From JBBITW01 sp037440525 (GTDB taxonomy: Bacteria > Desulfobacterota > BSN033 > UBA1163): a DNA stretch of 18,183 bases. The stretch covers positions 1-18,183 of the forward strand of contig JBBITW010000057.1 in NCBI GenBank assembly GCA_037440525.1, in the 5' to 3' direction. The notes beneath the pieces are model-generated. The model was not told the origin of the DNA. It was given only the letters and a program-made list of their open reading frames with translations, and ran no database searches. How positions within the stretch are numbered: the stretch's first letter is position 1; each line of letters starts with the position of its first letter. Shown piece by piece: positions 6,946-14,021 of the stretch. The position numbers and the translations under genes are program-made.

Positions 6946-8391
6946 TTAGACTTCCACCTTCTCTCTCGGTGGCCTAAAGAGATTTCCGTAAATCCCAACA
7001 CCATTTTGGTCAATCAACCTTCTTAAGACAAGTTCAACTGGCATCTCTATCTTCACTTCACCAATTCGCATCTCCGTTCCCATTGCCCTGAATCGGGTTC
7101 CATCATCCATATCCGCTATGATGATCGGTGTTGGACCCTGCAAACCAATGGGTTGGTAAACACTCACGCAGTAAGCATGGATTCTTCCTCTCCTTGATAG
7201 GCTCACAGGTTCGAATCCCGTATTTCCACATCTGATACAGATTCTTCTAATCGATGGAGGATAATTGACATAACCACATTCCATACATTTTGCCCCTCGA
7301 AGGCCCCAGACAAAAGGACCATCCCTCCATATGGCAGGTGACATTGGAGAAAGACCGAGCCTCGGTGTCTCTTCTTCGGATTTAAAAGATTTTTGAAGTT
7401 TCAAAAATCCAATGTAATCCAGATACTGCTTTGATTTAAGGTATGTTTCAGCAGTTCTACTTTTACACCTTACATTCTCAATTCCATCCTTAACTCTGAA
7501 ACTTATGGCATCGCCTATACCAGCGCCGTATGAGAGCAATAAGATTCGATCTTCCCTTTTTGCCCGATCCAAGACCTTTGAAAGTCCAAACAGCGTAGAT
7601 GCATTCCCGATATCACCCACCTCGGAAAAGTATGAACCTGCCTCTAATTGCACATTATCAAATTTCATTGACCTTACCAGAGTCCTGTACATTGATTCTT
7701 CCTGTTGCTGAATAACAACATACTGGTAGTCAATAAGACCTCTTCCGAGCCTCTTCATAAGACCTTCTGAAGCCTTAATGATATTATCGTAATATCCATA
7801 CCTTAAAGTAAATCTTGGCTCATACTCACTTAGTGAAGAGGTCTTTGGCAATGTCCATCGGTCCATGATATGGGATGAATAGGAATAAATCTCTTCGATC
7901 TCTGCAATGATATTCTCTGAACCTAAGACAACTGCTGAACCACCTGATCCGGAGTGGAGTTCGAGGGGGCTACCAGGCAAAGAAAAAAGGCAGTCTGAAC
8001 CCAAAACGATCCCAAATCTGATTCTACCCGAGAGGATAGCATCTCTACATGCTCTTAGGGCTGAAACAACTGCCCTTGGAGAGGAGTTAAATTCGACAAG
8101 ATCAATATCTCTTGAAAGATTCAATGTTTCTGAAACGATTCCCAGAAGGCTGTGATTGATTCGAGGTGAAGAATTCGTACCAAAATAGAGACCACCTATC
8201 TTAGATGGGTCTAATCCTGAATCTTCCAGTGCATTCATTGCAGCCTCAGTTCCCATTGTTATTACATCTTCATCAATATTGGAAACACTGTTCTCCCCTT
8301 TTGACCTTCCTCCCCAGACCTTTGATATCTCCTCCCTCTTTATTCTAAACCTTGGTATATAGACCCCATAACCAACAATCCCTACCTCCAT
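6946..8391 (-). CDS. HMG-CoA synthase-like domain fused to DUF35 zinc-ribbon/OB-fold; HMGCS catalytic residues replaced
   Basis: A 481-residue fusion. Residues 1-300 follow archaeal-type HMG-CoA synthase order: GIVGYGVYIPRFRI, YFGTNSSP (69-76), VEFNSSPRAVVSAL (99-112), GDIGNASTLFG (259-269), then LLLSYGAGIGDAISFRV. The family catalytic triad is missing. The Cys of the NAC motif is Ser104, the Glu of GSES is Asn73, and the His after DYVVF is Gln228. Residues 355-481 are a DUF35 domain. Its rubredoxin-like zinc ribbon uses Cys369, Cys372, Cys385 and Cys388, and an OB-fold follows with GRIHAYCVSVYQP. In archaea, thiolase, HMG-CoA synthase and DUF35 form one complex that channels acetoacetyl-CoA. 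Here the synthase part probably acts as scaffold or CoA-binding platform for the thiolase next door (inference). The frame is intact, with AAGGAG upstream of ATG 8391. Confidence 0.87.
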   Translation of the reverse strand: MEVGIVGYGVYIPRFRIKREEISKVWGGRSKGENSVSNIDEDVITMGTEAAMNALEDSGLDPSKIGGLYFGTNSSPRINHSLLGIVSETLNLSRDIDLVEFNSSPRAVVSALRACRDAILSGRIRFGIVLGSDCLFSLPGSPLELHSGSGGSAVVLGSENIIAEIEEIYSYSSHIMDRWTLPKTSSLSEYEPRFTLRYGYYDNIIKASEGLMKRLGRGLIDYQYVVIQQQEESMYRTLVRSMKFDNVQLEAGSYFSEVGDIGNASTLFGLSKVLDRAKREDRILLLSYGAGIGDAISFRVKDGIENVRCKSRTAETYLKSKQYLDYIGFLKLQKSFKSEEETPRLGLSPMSPAIWRDGPFVWGLRGAKCMECGYVNYPPSIRRICIRCGNTGFEPVSLSRRGRIHAYCVSVYQPIGLQGPTPIIIADMDDGTRFRAMGTEMRIGEVKIEMPVELVLRRLIDQNGVGIYGNLFRPPREKVEV

Positions 8392-8425
8392 AAAATCTTC
8401 TCCTTCTAAGATTTATCCCAAAGGA

Positions 8426-9208
8426 TTAACGACCCTTAAATACAGGCTTTCTCTTTTCCAGGAATGCCTTTATCCCTTCATTTTTATCCTCACTTGCACA
8501 TGCGAGTGTCATCAACGCTCCCTCGAGGACAAGCCCTTGGTTCTGTCCAATCTCAAGAGCTGAATTCACTGCTTGAAGGGCTAAACCAACAGCCAGGGGT
8601 CCCTTTTTAAGAATCGTTTGTGCCAACTCCATGCACGAATCCATCAACTTATCTGACGGAACAACTCTGTTTGCAAGACCCATCTGTCTTGCTGTCTCTG
8701 CGTCTATCATCTCTCCTGTGAGGATATACCATAAAGCCCTGCTCTTCCCGATAACCCTCGGTAATCTCTGTGTCCCTCCCATCCCTGGGATGGCACCAAG
8801 ACCGACCTCAGGAAGACCAACCTTCGCACTTTCTGAAAATATCCTCAGGTGACATGCGAGGGCAAGTTCAAAGCCTCCTCCGAGGGCAAGGCCATTGATT
8901 CCACCGATAACAGGTTTCCCGAGTTCTTCAATCGCATTCGTGACAGATTGAGCCTCCTTTGAAAAAGCAAGGCCCGTGTTGAGACCAAGCTCGGCTATCT
9001 CAGATATATCAGCCCCTGCAGCAAATGCCTTCTGCCCTGAACCTGTGAGGATTACCACCTGAATCTTTTCATCCCTCCTTATCTCCTCGAGAAGCTCCCT
9101 CAATTCACGCAGTAACTCTCTATTGAGGGCATTCAATTTATCAGGCCTGTTGATGGTAATGATCCCAATACCTTCTCTCTCTTCATAGATTAAATTTCTT
9201 AGCTCCAT
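8426..9208 (-). CDS. enoyl-CoA hydratase/isomerase (crotonase family) 1
   Basis: Crotonase-family protein of 260 residues, the usual length. Oxyanion-hole segments are AFAAGADISE (61-70) and LALGGGFELA (107-116). Both hydratase glutamates are present: Glu114 in GGGFELA and Glu134 in GLPEVGLG. The C-terminus EGIKAFLEKRKPVFKG is typical. It should add water to a trans-2-enoyl-CoA, crotonyl-CoA or a cyclic enoyl-CoA being possible. It lacks the greater length and motifs I associate with 6-oxocyclohexene-carbonyl-CoA hydrolase. It follows the CoA-transferase by 9 bases, with AGGAGGGA before ATG. Of the three hydratases here it looks the most canonical. Confidence 0.9.
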   Translation of the reverse strand: MELRNLIYEEREGIGIITINRPDKLNALNRELLRELRELLEEIRRDEKIQVVILTGSGQKAFAAGADISEIAELGLNTGLAFSKEAQSVTNAIEELGKPVIGGINGLALGGGFELALACHLRIFSESAKVGLPEVGLGAIPGMGGTQRLPRVIGKSRALWYILTGEMIDAETARQMGLANRVVPSDKLMDSCMELAQTILKKGPLAVGLALQAVNSALEIGQNQGLVLEGALMTLACASEDKNEGIKAFLEKRKPVFKGR

Positions 9209-9217
9209 ATCTCCCTC

Positions 9218-10510
9218 CTAATACTTAATCTTCCTTGCCTCACTTATCAATTCCTCTCTATATTTTGGATGTGCTATCGAGGCAATCGAAATGGCCCTTT
9301 CGGAAACTGTCTTTCCCCTCAGGTCAGCAATACCATACTCTGTAACAACGAAATGAATATCTGATCGAGGAATGGTAACAATGTTCTCCTTATCAAAACA
9401 GGGAACAATCCTCGAGACCTCTTCTCCCTTAGCAGTAGAGGAGAGTGCAAGAATCACAACACCGCCTTCAGATGCAATAGCACCTCTTATAAAATCATTC
9501 TGCCCGCCTATACCGCTTACAAGCCGAGACCCCACGGTCTCTGAATTTACCTGTCCATAAAGATCCAAAGATAGGGCTGAATTGATTGAAATGAAATTCT
9601 TTATTCGACTCATTATCTTGACTGAATGTGTATAGGAGCAGGGATAAAGTTCAACATCCGGGTTTTGGTGAACGAAATCATAAAGTCTTTTTGTTCCTAT
9701 CATTGATGTCACTATGATCTTTCCCCTGTTGATGGTCTTTTTCGCCCCTGTTACCACCCCTTCCTCAATAAGATCAACAACCCAATCGGTTATCAAACCG
9801 CTATGAATCCCTAAGTCCTTTTTCTCTCTCAGAGAGGATAGGATCGAGGCCTGAACAGAACCAGGACCATATTGAATAACGCTTCCATCAGGAATGAGAT
9901 CAGAAGCCCATCGCGAAATCTCTCTCTCAACAGGGCCTATTGTCTCCTTTGGATATGAGATCAGGGGCCTTGAGGTCTGAACCAAAAAATCCAGCTCTGA
10001 GATATGAACCAGTGTATCTCCATAAGTCCGTGGCATCTGTTCATTGATTTCTCCAATTGCCAGCCTTGAAACCTCTAAACCTTCTCTCAGGTATTCAACT
10101 GATATACCGAGGGTGCAGAATCCATCCTTATCAGGTGGTGATAGTTGAATGAGAATAACATCTATCGGCAGTATTTTTTTCCTGATCAGATATGGAACCT
10201 GACTGAAATGGCAGGGGATATATTCGATATTTCCCTTCTTTTCATCCAATCTTAGCCTTCCAGCAGAAAAGATCTTTATTTTTAAATGTCCTATCATCTC
10301 TTCTGATGCATAATAACAATCACCAAGTGGAAACATTGTATAGAGTGTAACATCCTTAAGCTCCTTCGACCGCCTGATGAGGGCCTCTACAAGTGTCTGT
10401 GGCTCAGAGCACATAGTGCCCATCATAATCCTATCCCCAGACTTAATATGGGAAATTGCTTCATCCGAAGAAACCACAATTCCCTTTCTCGATCTTTTCT
10501 CTCTTCTCAC
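9218..10510 (-). CDS. acetyl-CoA hydrolase/CoA-transferase family protein (4-hydroxybutyrate CoA-transferase-like)
   Basis: A 430-residue protein of the acetyl-CoA hydrolase/transferase family, with two Rossmann-like halves. Landmarks are GDRIMMGTMCSEPQTLVEAL (25-44), SPPDKDGFCTLG (124-135), MPRTYGD (159-165), YGPGSVQ (214-220), INSALSLDLYGQVNSE and SGIGGQNDFIRGA. Family members move CoA between acids. The conserved GIHTE segment, whose Glu forms the enzyme-bound thioester in 4-hydroxybutyrate CoA-transferase, reads GIHSG here, with Gly238 in the Glu position. Usual CoA-transferase chemistry is therefore doubtful; a hydrolase or an altered mechanism is possible. The start is GTG at 10510, preceded by GAGAAGG, 12 bases after hydratase 2. 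The position between two hydratases suggests it activates or recycles a pathway acid. Confidence 0.85.
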   Translation of the reverse strand: MRREKRSRKGIVVSSDEAISHIKSGDRIMMGTMCSEPQTLVEALIRRSKELKDVTLYTMFPLGDCYYASEEMIGHLKIKIFSAGRLRLDEKKGNIEYIPCHFSQVPYLIRKKILPIDVILIQLSPPDKDGFCTLGISVEYLREGLEVSRLAIGEINEQMPRTYGDTLVHISELDFLVQTSRPLISYPKETIGPVEREISRWASDLIPDGSVIQYGPGSVQASILSSLREKKDLGIHSGLITDWVVDLIEEGVVTGAKKTINRGKIIVTSMIGTKRLYDFVHQNPDVELYPCSYTHSVKIMSRIKNFISINSALSLDLYGQVNSETVGSRLVSGIGGQNDFIRGAIASEGGVVILALSSTAKGEEVSRIVPCFDKENIVTIPRSDIHFVVTEYGIADLRGKTVSERAISIASIAHPKYREELISEARKIKY

Positions 10511-10522
10511 CTCAAACCTTCT

Positions 10523-11272
10523 CTATTTCTTACCCTTTAATCCCCCTGGCCCATCCTTTTTCAGGAAATAACATTCCTTTGAAGCTTCACGATCAAAGGC
10601 AAAGGCCATATGGAGATTTGCTCCGATATCCATTGCCCTCTTTGCCTGACGAACAGCTACAGGTGAATTCTGGTTGATCTCCTGGGCAAGTCTCTTCGTT
10701 TCCTCCAACAATTTTTCATATGGAACAACACGATTATAAATCCCTATCCTTTCAGCCTCTCTCGCATCAATTATACGACCTGTGAGTATAAGTTCCTTTG
10801 CCTTTCCGTATCCTATGAGTCTTGGTAATCGCTGGCATGAACCGCCTGGTGGAATAATACCCCATCTTATCTCAATCAATCCAAAAGAGGCATTCTCCGA
10901 AGCTATACGTATATCACAAGCAAGCGCAAGTTCCGCGCCCCCTCCCAGTGCAACTCCATTTATAGCGGCAATGATTGGTTTCGTCATCTCCTCAAAGCTC
11001 TTAAAGAGGGGAAAGACATGGAGGCCTCGAGAGCGAAGAACCTCTTCCTCTGTCATCTTTTCTCTTTCTTTAATATCTATCCCGGCGCAGAAGGCCTTCT
11101 CACCTGCTCCTGTTAGTATGATCAAATTCACGGAGTCATCCATCTCCAGTTTGTTAATTGTCTCTCTAAGGGCTACCATCAATGATATGCTTAAAGAGTT
11201 CAAAGATTGGGGTCTATTCAGTTTAACTGTTGCAATCCCATCATGCACTGTAAATAAAACTTCATCAGTCAT
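10523..11272 (-). CDS. enoyl-CoA hydratase/isomerase (crotonase family) 2
   Basis: Crotonase-family protein of 249 residues. Oxyanion segments are AFCAGIDIKE (60-69) and VALGGGAELA (107-116). Glu114 and Glu134 (in GLIEIRWG) are both present, so hydratase chemistry is feasible. IRWGIIPPGGSCQRLPRLIG is a variant seen in several aromatic-pathway crotonases. The C-terminus is unusual: instead of the family ending EGxxAFLEKRKPxF it has CYFLKKDGPGGLKGKK, so the last helix is shortened and changed, which could alter the active site or oligomer contacts. ATG 11272 has only a weak upstream AGAGATGG. The 73 bases before it hold no gene. A role as a dienoyl-CoA or cyclic enoyl-CoA hydratase downstream of ring reduction fits the context but is not proven. 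Confidence 0.88.
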   Translation of the reverse strand: MTDEVLFTVHDGIATVKLNRPQSLNSLSISLMVALRETINKLEMDDSVNLIILTGAGEKAFCAGIDIKEREKMTEEEVLRSRGLHVFPLFKSFEEMTKPIIAAINGVALGGGAELALACDIRIASENASFGLIEIRWGIIPPGGSCQRLPRLIGYGKAKELILTGRIIDAREAERIGIYNRVVPYEKLLEETKRLAQEINQNSPVAVRQAKRAMDIGANLHMAFAFDREASKECYFLKKDGPGGLKGKK

Positions 11273-11345
11273 AAATTAGCCATCTCTTTCATTAAGGTAG
11301 ATTTATTCTGCCCTTTTAAACATCTTTCAATGATAAGGAAGTATC

Positions 11346-12647
11346 TCAATCCAATCTTTTAAGCCCTAAAAGTTCCATAAATGCATCGAAACGTGCCATA
11401 GCCCTCGGTTCGTCGAATTCCCTTTCATCGCCCATATTACCTTCGTATGTCATCACAGGAAAGCCTGCCTTCTGAAGGGCAAGCCTGTTCTCCATGATTC
11501 CCAAACCTGTTCCCTCACATCCTCGATTAAGGTGTAGGACAACACCGTCTACCTTCCATTGTTTTGCAAGAGCCACCATCAAGCGACTTTTGAAATCAGG
11601 ATTATAAAATTGCTGGTATAGTGGAATATAAAGTTGCCATTCTGCGAGGGCACGACATGCCTCCTCACGGGTTGAAGGCCTTTTGGGGATAGGTCTTGCC
11701 CTGAAAGTCTGGCTCTCAGCATCAAAAATTAGAATCCCTGTTAAACCAAAGGTATAGATAGAACCTATTGAAACACAGCCAAAACCCTCTAAGTAACGAA
11801 ATATCTTGAGAAATGCCCACGGAGGCTGACTATCTGACATGAGCCGACACCTCTCGCGAGAAAGGGCTGCAATCCCTCTTTTAACCCTGTCCTCCACCTC
11901 CTCTTTTAGCTCATCATAAAAATCAGCAACATCCTTTGTCGAGCCACCGAGCATGGTTAATACATAGAGTGAATACATCGATTTTTCATCCAGGGGAGCA
12001 GGGATTGCTTGATTTAAAAGGCTAATTTCACCCCATCTTGAAGTTGAACGGAAGTGATTCATTGTTGCGTCAATAAATCTTTCATCATTAAACTCTCTAC
12101 CGGTTATCTTCTTCATCCATTCAATCCCCTCCAGGAGTTGCCCTGCTATGTAATCAATCTTGTTCTCGGTAATCTCTCCAAAAGGAGGAGAAGGCCCAAC
12201 AGAGACATCAACACTTCTCAGTGGAATCCCACCTTCCAGTTCGCTAACAACCTGATACCACTTTGAATGGCTACAGCAGATATGGGCTGTCCATAAAAAG
12301 TCAGGTTTTGGGAACTGACCTCCAAAGGCATATTTATTTAGAATAATAGAACCCCAGTAGTTTCTCATATAGGCACAAAGGTCACGTGCGAAACCTGCCT
12401 TCTCAGATGCCTCCAGACATTCAAGGGAAAATTTGGGATCACTGGCTACCGCAGCCCCATATGGTTCGCTCGTTAGGGAATAGACATCCTCTCCCAGACC
12501 CATTGGCACAGAATCAAATGACCATCCGCTTCCTGCCCATCTAATACCTCCCTTCTCGTGGGCATTTGCATAATTTCTGTAATAGCTTTCTCTAAGCTCC
12601 TTTGCCTTCTTCCAGCATTTTAAGGGTTCTGTTTTATACCTTTCCAC
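11346..12647 (-). CDS. bzdO: benzoyl-CoA reductase catalytic subunit, Bzd-type O-like
   Basis: A 433-residue member of the 2-hydroxyglutaryl-CoA dehydratase D-component family (HgdB/FldB/BcrB). With the N-like subunit it would form the iron-sulfur catalytic heterodimer that dearomatises the ring. Visible features are NYANAHEKGGIRWAGSGWSF (25-44), Cys91, the pair Cys124-Cys125 in HICCSHSKWY, LGGSTKDVADFY (233-244) and Cys377 in LNRGCEGTGLG, cysteines placed as likely cluster or substrate ligands. Length and the motifs CCSHSKWYQ and RGCEG match what I recall of BzdO/BcrB. The start is GTG at 12647, with GGAGG nine bases upstream, 29 bases after bzdN-like. No transmembrane segment is seen; it is cytoplasmic. 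A dehydratase beta subunit is the main alternative. Confidence 0.9.
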   Translation of the reverse strand: MERYKTEPLKCWKKAKELRESYYRNYANAHEKGGIRWAGSGWSFDSVPMGLGEDVYSLTSEPYGAAVASDPKFSLECLEASEKAGFARDLCAYMRNYWGSIILNKYAFGGQFPKPDFLWTAHICCSHSKWYQVVSELEGGIPLRSVDVSVGPSPPFGEITENKIDYIAGQLLEGIEWMKKITGREFNDERFIDATMNHFRSTSRWGEISLLNQAIPAPLDEKSMYSLYVLTMLGGSTKDVADFYDELKEEVEDRVKRGIAALSRERCRLMSDSQPPWAFLKIFRYLEGFGCVSIGSIYTFGLTGILIFDAESQTFRARPIPKRPSTREEACRALAEWQLYIPLYQQFYNPDFKSRLMVALAKQWKVDGVVLHLNRGCEGTGLGIMENRLALQKAGFPVMTYEGNMGDEREFDEPRAMARFDAFMELLGLKRLD

Positions 12648-12676
12648 AATTTCCGTCCTCCGCGTTGAATTATAAA

Positions 12677-13804
12677 TTAAAATAGATCTTCCTGCCCCAG
12701 CATCTCCAGAAAGGCCTCAACCCTGATTCTGAACTGGCCAACAGGAACTGTCACATCAAGCTCGAGGATAAGCGTTGGGATACCATTTTCATTGAGATAC
12801 CTTTTCTGTGCAGGTATATCCATTTCATGGGGATCACAAAACTTCTGTTGAATGATTATAGCTCCATTTACATTCCAATCCTTTGCCAGTTGAAGCACAT
12901 GAGCAAGCCTTCTTCGTTCGGGCCAATCCTTGCTCGGGCAGGCAGGTCTTTCAATATATCTTTTGGCAATAGAGTTTAGGAGGTCTCCATCAGGTTCAAC
13001 CTCCTTCCAGAAATATCTGCTCCCTGTGCAGTGATCATCGATCACTATGGTTGCACCTACGGATTCAACCATCTTTACAAAAATCCTGTCATCGTTCTCG
13101 CTCCCGAGGATCATCAATCTCTTCCCCTGGTTACGATCAGATTTCCTCTCTGGAAGACCCTTAATTACCTCTTCAAGGATTCTACTGTGCTCCCTTTTAT
13201 CAATGATCTGGCCTGATACCACAATCTCCATAGCCTCAAGACCTGTGATCAGGGGTGGATCCTCTTTCCTCGCTTCATATATATTTCGCAACAATCTTCG
13301 GTTTTGATTCATGATATTGATCCCTCTTTCAAGGTCTTCATTTCGAATATCTCTTCTAAGCCATCTTTCGAGAGATTTTATAAATTCAATATATTCCTCT
13401 CTCAAAAATTTAATGGCAAGAGGCGTCTGAGTATTATTTGGCATGGGGAGATAATATTGGTAATCCACAGGAATATGAATTGCCCAGCTTCCGTAAGCCT
13501 GCCTTATGTGAAGGCATGATTGAGCAATCATGATTCCATCGAGATAATCATACTTACCTGCCAAACCCTGAGCGAGACAGTCCCTGCAGAATGGGCAATA
13601 CATACCAAATATATGAGGCTCTGTTAAATTCTGTGGTTCATGACTTCCGAGAATACGCAAAGGAAGAATGTTTGCCGCATATAGAATCTCCTCAGGAACA
13701 TAGGTGCAAAAATAACCTATTACCCTTCCTTCAGGGTTTTTCTTTTTCCAATGACGAGCATATTCATGCCTACTTTCAATCCATTCGTTAAACATCTCAA
13801 ACAT
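12677..13804 (-). CDS. bzdN: benzoyl-CoA reductase catalytic subunit, Bzd-type N-like
   Basis: First gene of the leftward operon, encoding a 375-residue 2-hydroxyacyl-CoA dehydratase/BcrC-family subunit that pairs with the O-like protein. The N-terminal GYFCTYVPEEILYAA (30-44) is the family signature. Further conserved cysteines are Cys70, Cys73 and Cys76 in YCPFCRDC, Cys97 in QSCLHIRQ, and Cys323 in QQKFCDPHE, the last being a likely [4Fe-4S] ligand. The dense CPFCRDC segment agrees with the Bzd type as I remember it. The start at 13804 is preferred: GGGGG lies 8 bases upstream and the length equals known BzdN. A TTG 21 bases earlier would add seven residues but has no site. A perfect TTGACA / 17 / TATAAA promoter lies upstream. 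Confidence 0.9.
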   Translation of the reverse strand: MFEMFNEWIESRHEYARHWKKKNPEGRVIGYFCTYVPEEILYAANILPLRILGSHEPQNLTEPHIFGMYCPFCRDCLAQGLAGKYDYLDGIMIAQSCLHIRQAYGSWAIHIPVDYQYYLPMPNNTQTPLAIKFLREEYIEFIKSLERWLRRDIRNEDLERGINIMNQNRRLLRNIYEARKEDPPLITGLEAMEIVVSGQIIDKREHSRILEEVIKGLPERKSDRNQGKRLMILGSENDDRIFVKMVESVGATIVIDDHCTGSRYFWKEVEPDGDLLNSIAKRYIERPACPSKDWPERRRLAHVLQLAKDWNVNGAIIIQQKFCDPHEMDIPAQKRYLNENGIPTLILELDVTVPVGQFRIRVEAFLEMLGQEDLF

Positions 13805-13881
13805 AAGGTTAACCCCCAATTTCAAATTGTAAAAATTTTGTAAATATATATGTAATTACAAATAGTTATTTAAATTTATTT

Positions 13882-13895
13882 ATCGAACGATTGAA
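13882..13895 (+). promoter_or_regulatory. operator-like site 1 (probable TetR target)
   Basis: ATCGAACGATTGAA contains the near-palindrome ATCG-AA-CGAT. It covers the predicted start site of the leftward promoter. It matches site 2, read on the opposite strand, at 13 of 14 positions. Binding by the TetR protein encoded at 15739-16347 is inferred from the paired position. Confidence 0.6.
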
Positions 13896-13898
13896 TAA

Positions 13899-13927
13899 TT
13901 TATATAACATTTAGATTAATTTGTCAA
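13899..13927 (-). promoter_or_regulatory. sigma-70-like promoter of the bzdN-like operon
   Basis: On the minus strand the -35 is TTGACA (13927-13922), a perfect consensus. It is followed by 17 bases and TATAAA (13904-13899), five of six matches. Predicted transcription start is near 13892, leaving a leader of about 88 bases before the bzdN-like ATG. The predicted start falls inside the palindrome at 13882-13895. Confidence 0.75.
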
Positions 13928-13937
13928 GAATTTTTTC

Positions 13938-13966
13938 TTGACTTTTATTTCAAATCTTGTTAAATT
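13938..13966 (+). promoter_or_regulatory. sigma-70-like promoter of the rightward dehydrogenase/hydratase/tetR operon
   Basis: TTGACT (13938-13943) is followed by 17 bases and TAAATT (13961-13966), a weaker -10. The predicted start lies near 13973, inside the operator-like palindrome at 13971-13984. Its -35 sits back-to-back with that of the leftward promoter, 10 bases apart. Confidence 0.65.
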
Positions 13967-13970
13967 TTCT

Positions 13971-13984
13971 TTCAATCGATCGAT
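13971..13984 (-). promoter_or_regulatory. operator-like site 2 (probable TetR target)
   Basis: Read on the minus strand this is ATCGATCGATTGAA, 13 of 14 identical to site 1. On the plus strand it includes the perfect 12-base palindrome AATCGATCGATT (13974-13985). It covers the predicted start of the rightward promoter, the mirror image of site 1. Confidence 0.6.
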
Positions 13985-14021
13985 TTTTTATTAAAATCTT
14001 ATTTTTAACTTGGAGGAAGGA

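Larger units (their letters stand above)
13805..14021. promoter_or_regulatory. divergent control region between the two operons
   Basis: This 217-base, strongly AT-rich gap separates the leftward bzdN-like operon from the rightward dehydrogenase operon. It holds two back-to-back promoters, two operator-like palindromes and a perfect inverted repeat with arms GTCAAGAA (13923-13930) and TTCTTGAC (13935-13942) that contains most of both -35 hexamers. The bzdN-like leader adds two more perfect palindromes, TGTAATTACA (13851-13860) and CAATTTCAAATTG (13817-13829). No ORF is supported here. Confidence 0.8.

Noticed and set aside
6930..7013. Longer N-terminus of the thiolase
   Set aside because: It would overlap the HMGCS-like gene, has no ribosome binding site, and adds Lys/Arg-rich residues ahead of the normal thiolase start. 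The ATG at 6929 has AAGGAG nine bases upstream.
10782..11279. Rightward ORF of 165 codons
   Set aside because: It lies wholly opposite enoyl-CoA hydratase 2, which has full crotonase motifs, and its translation is low-complexity Ser/Pro/Ile of antisense type.
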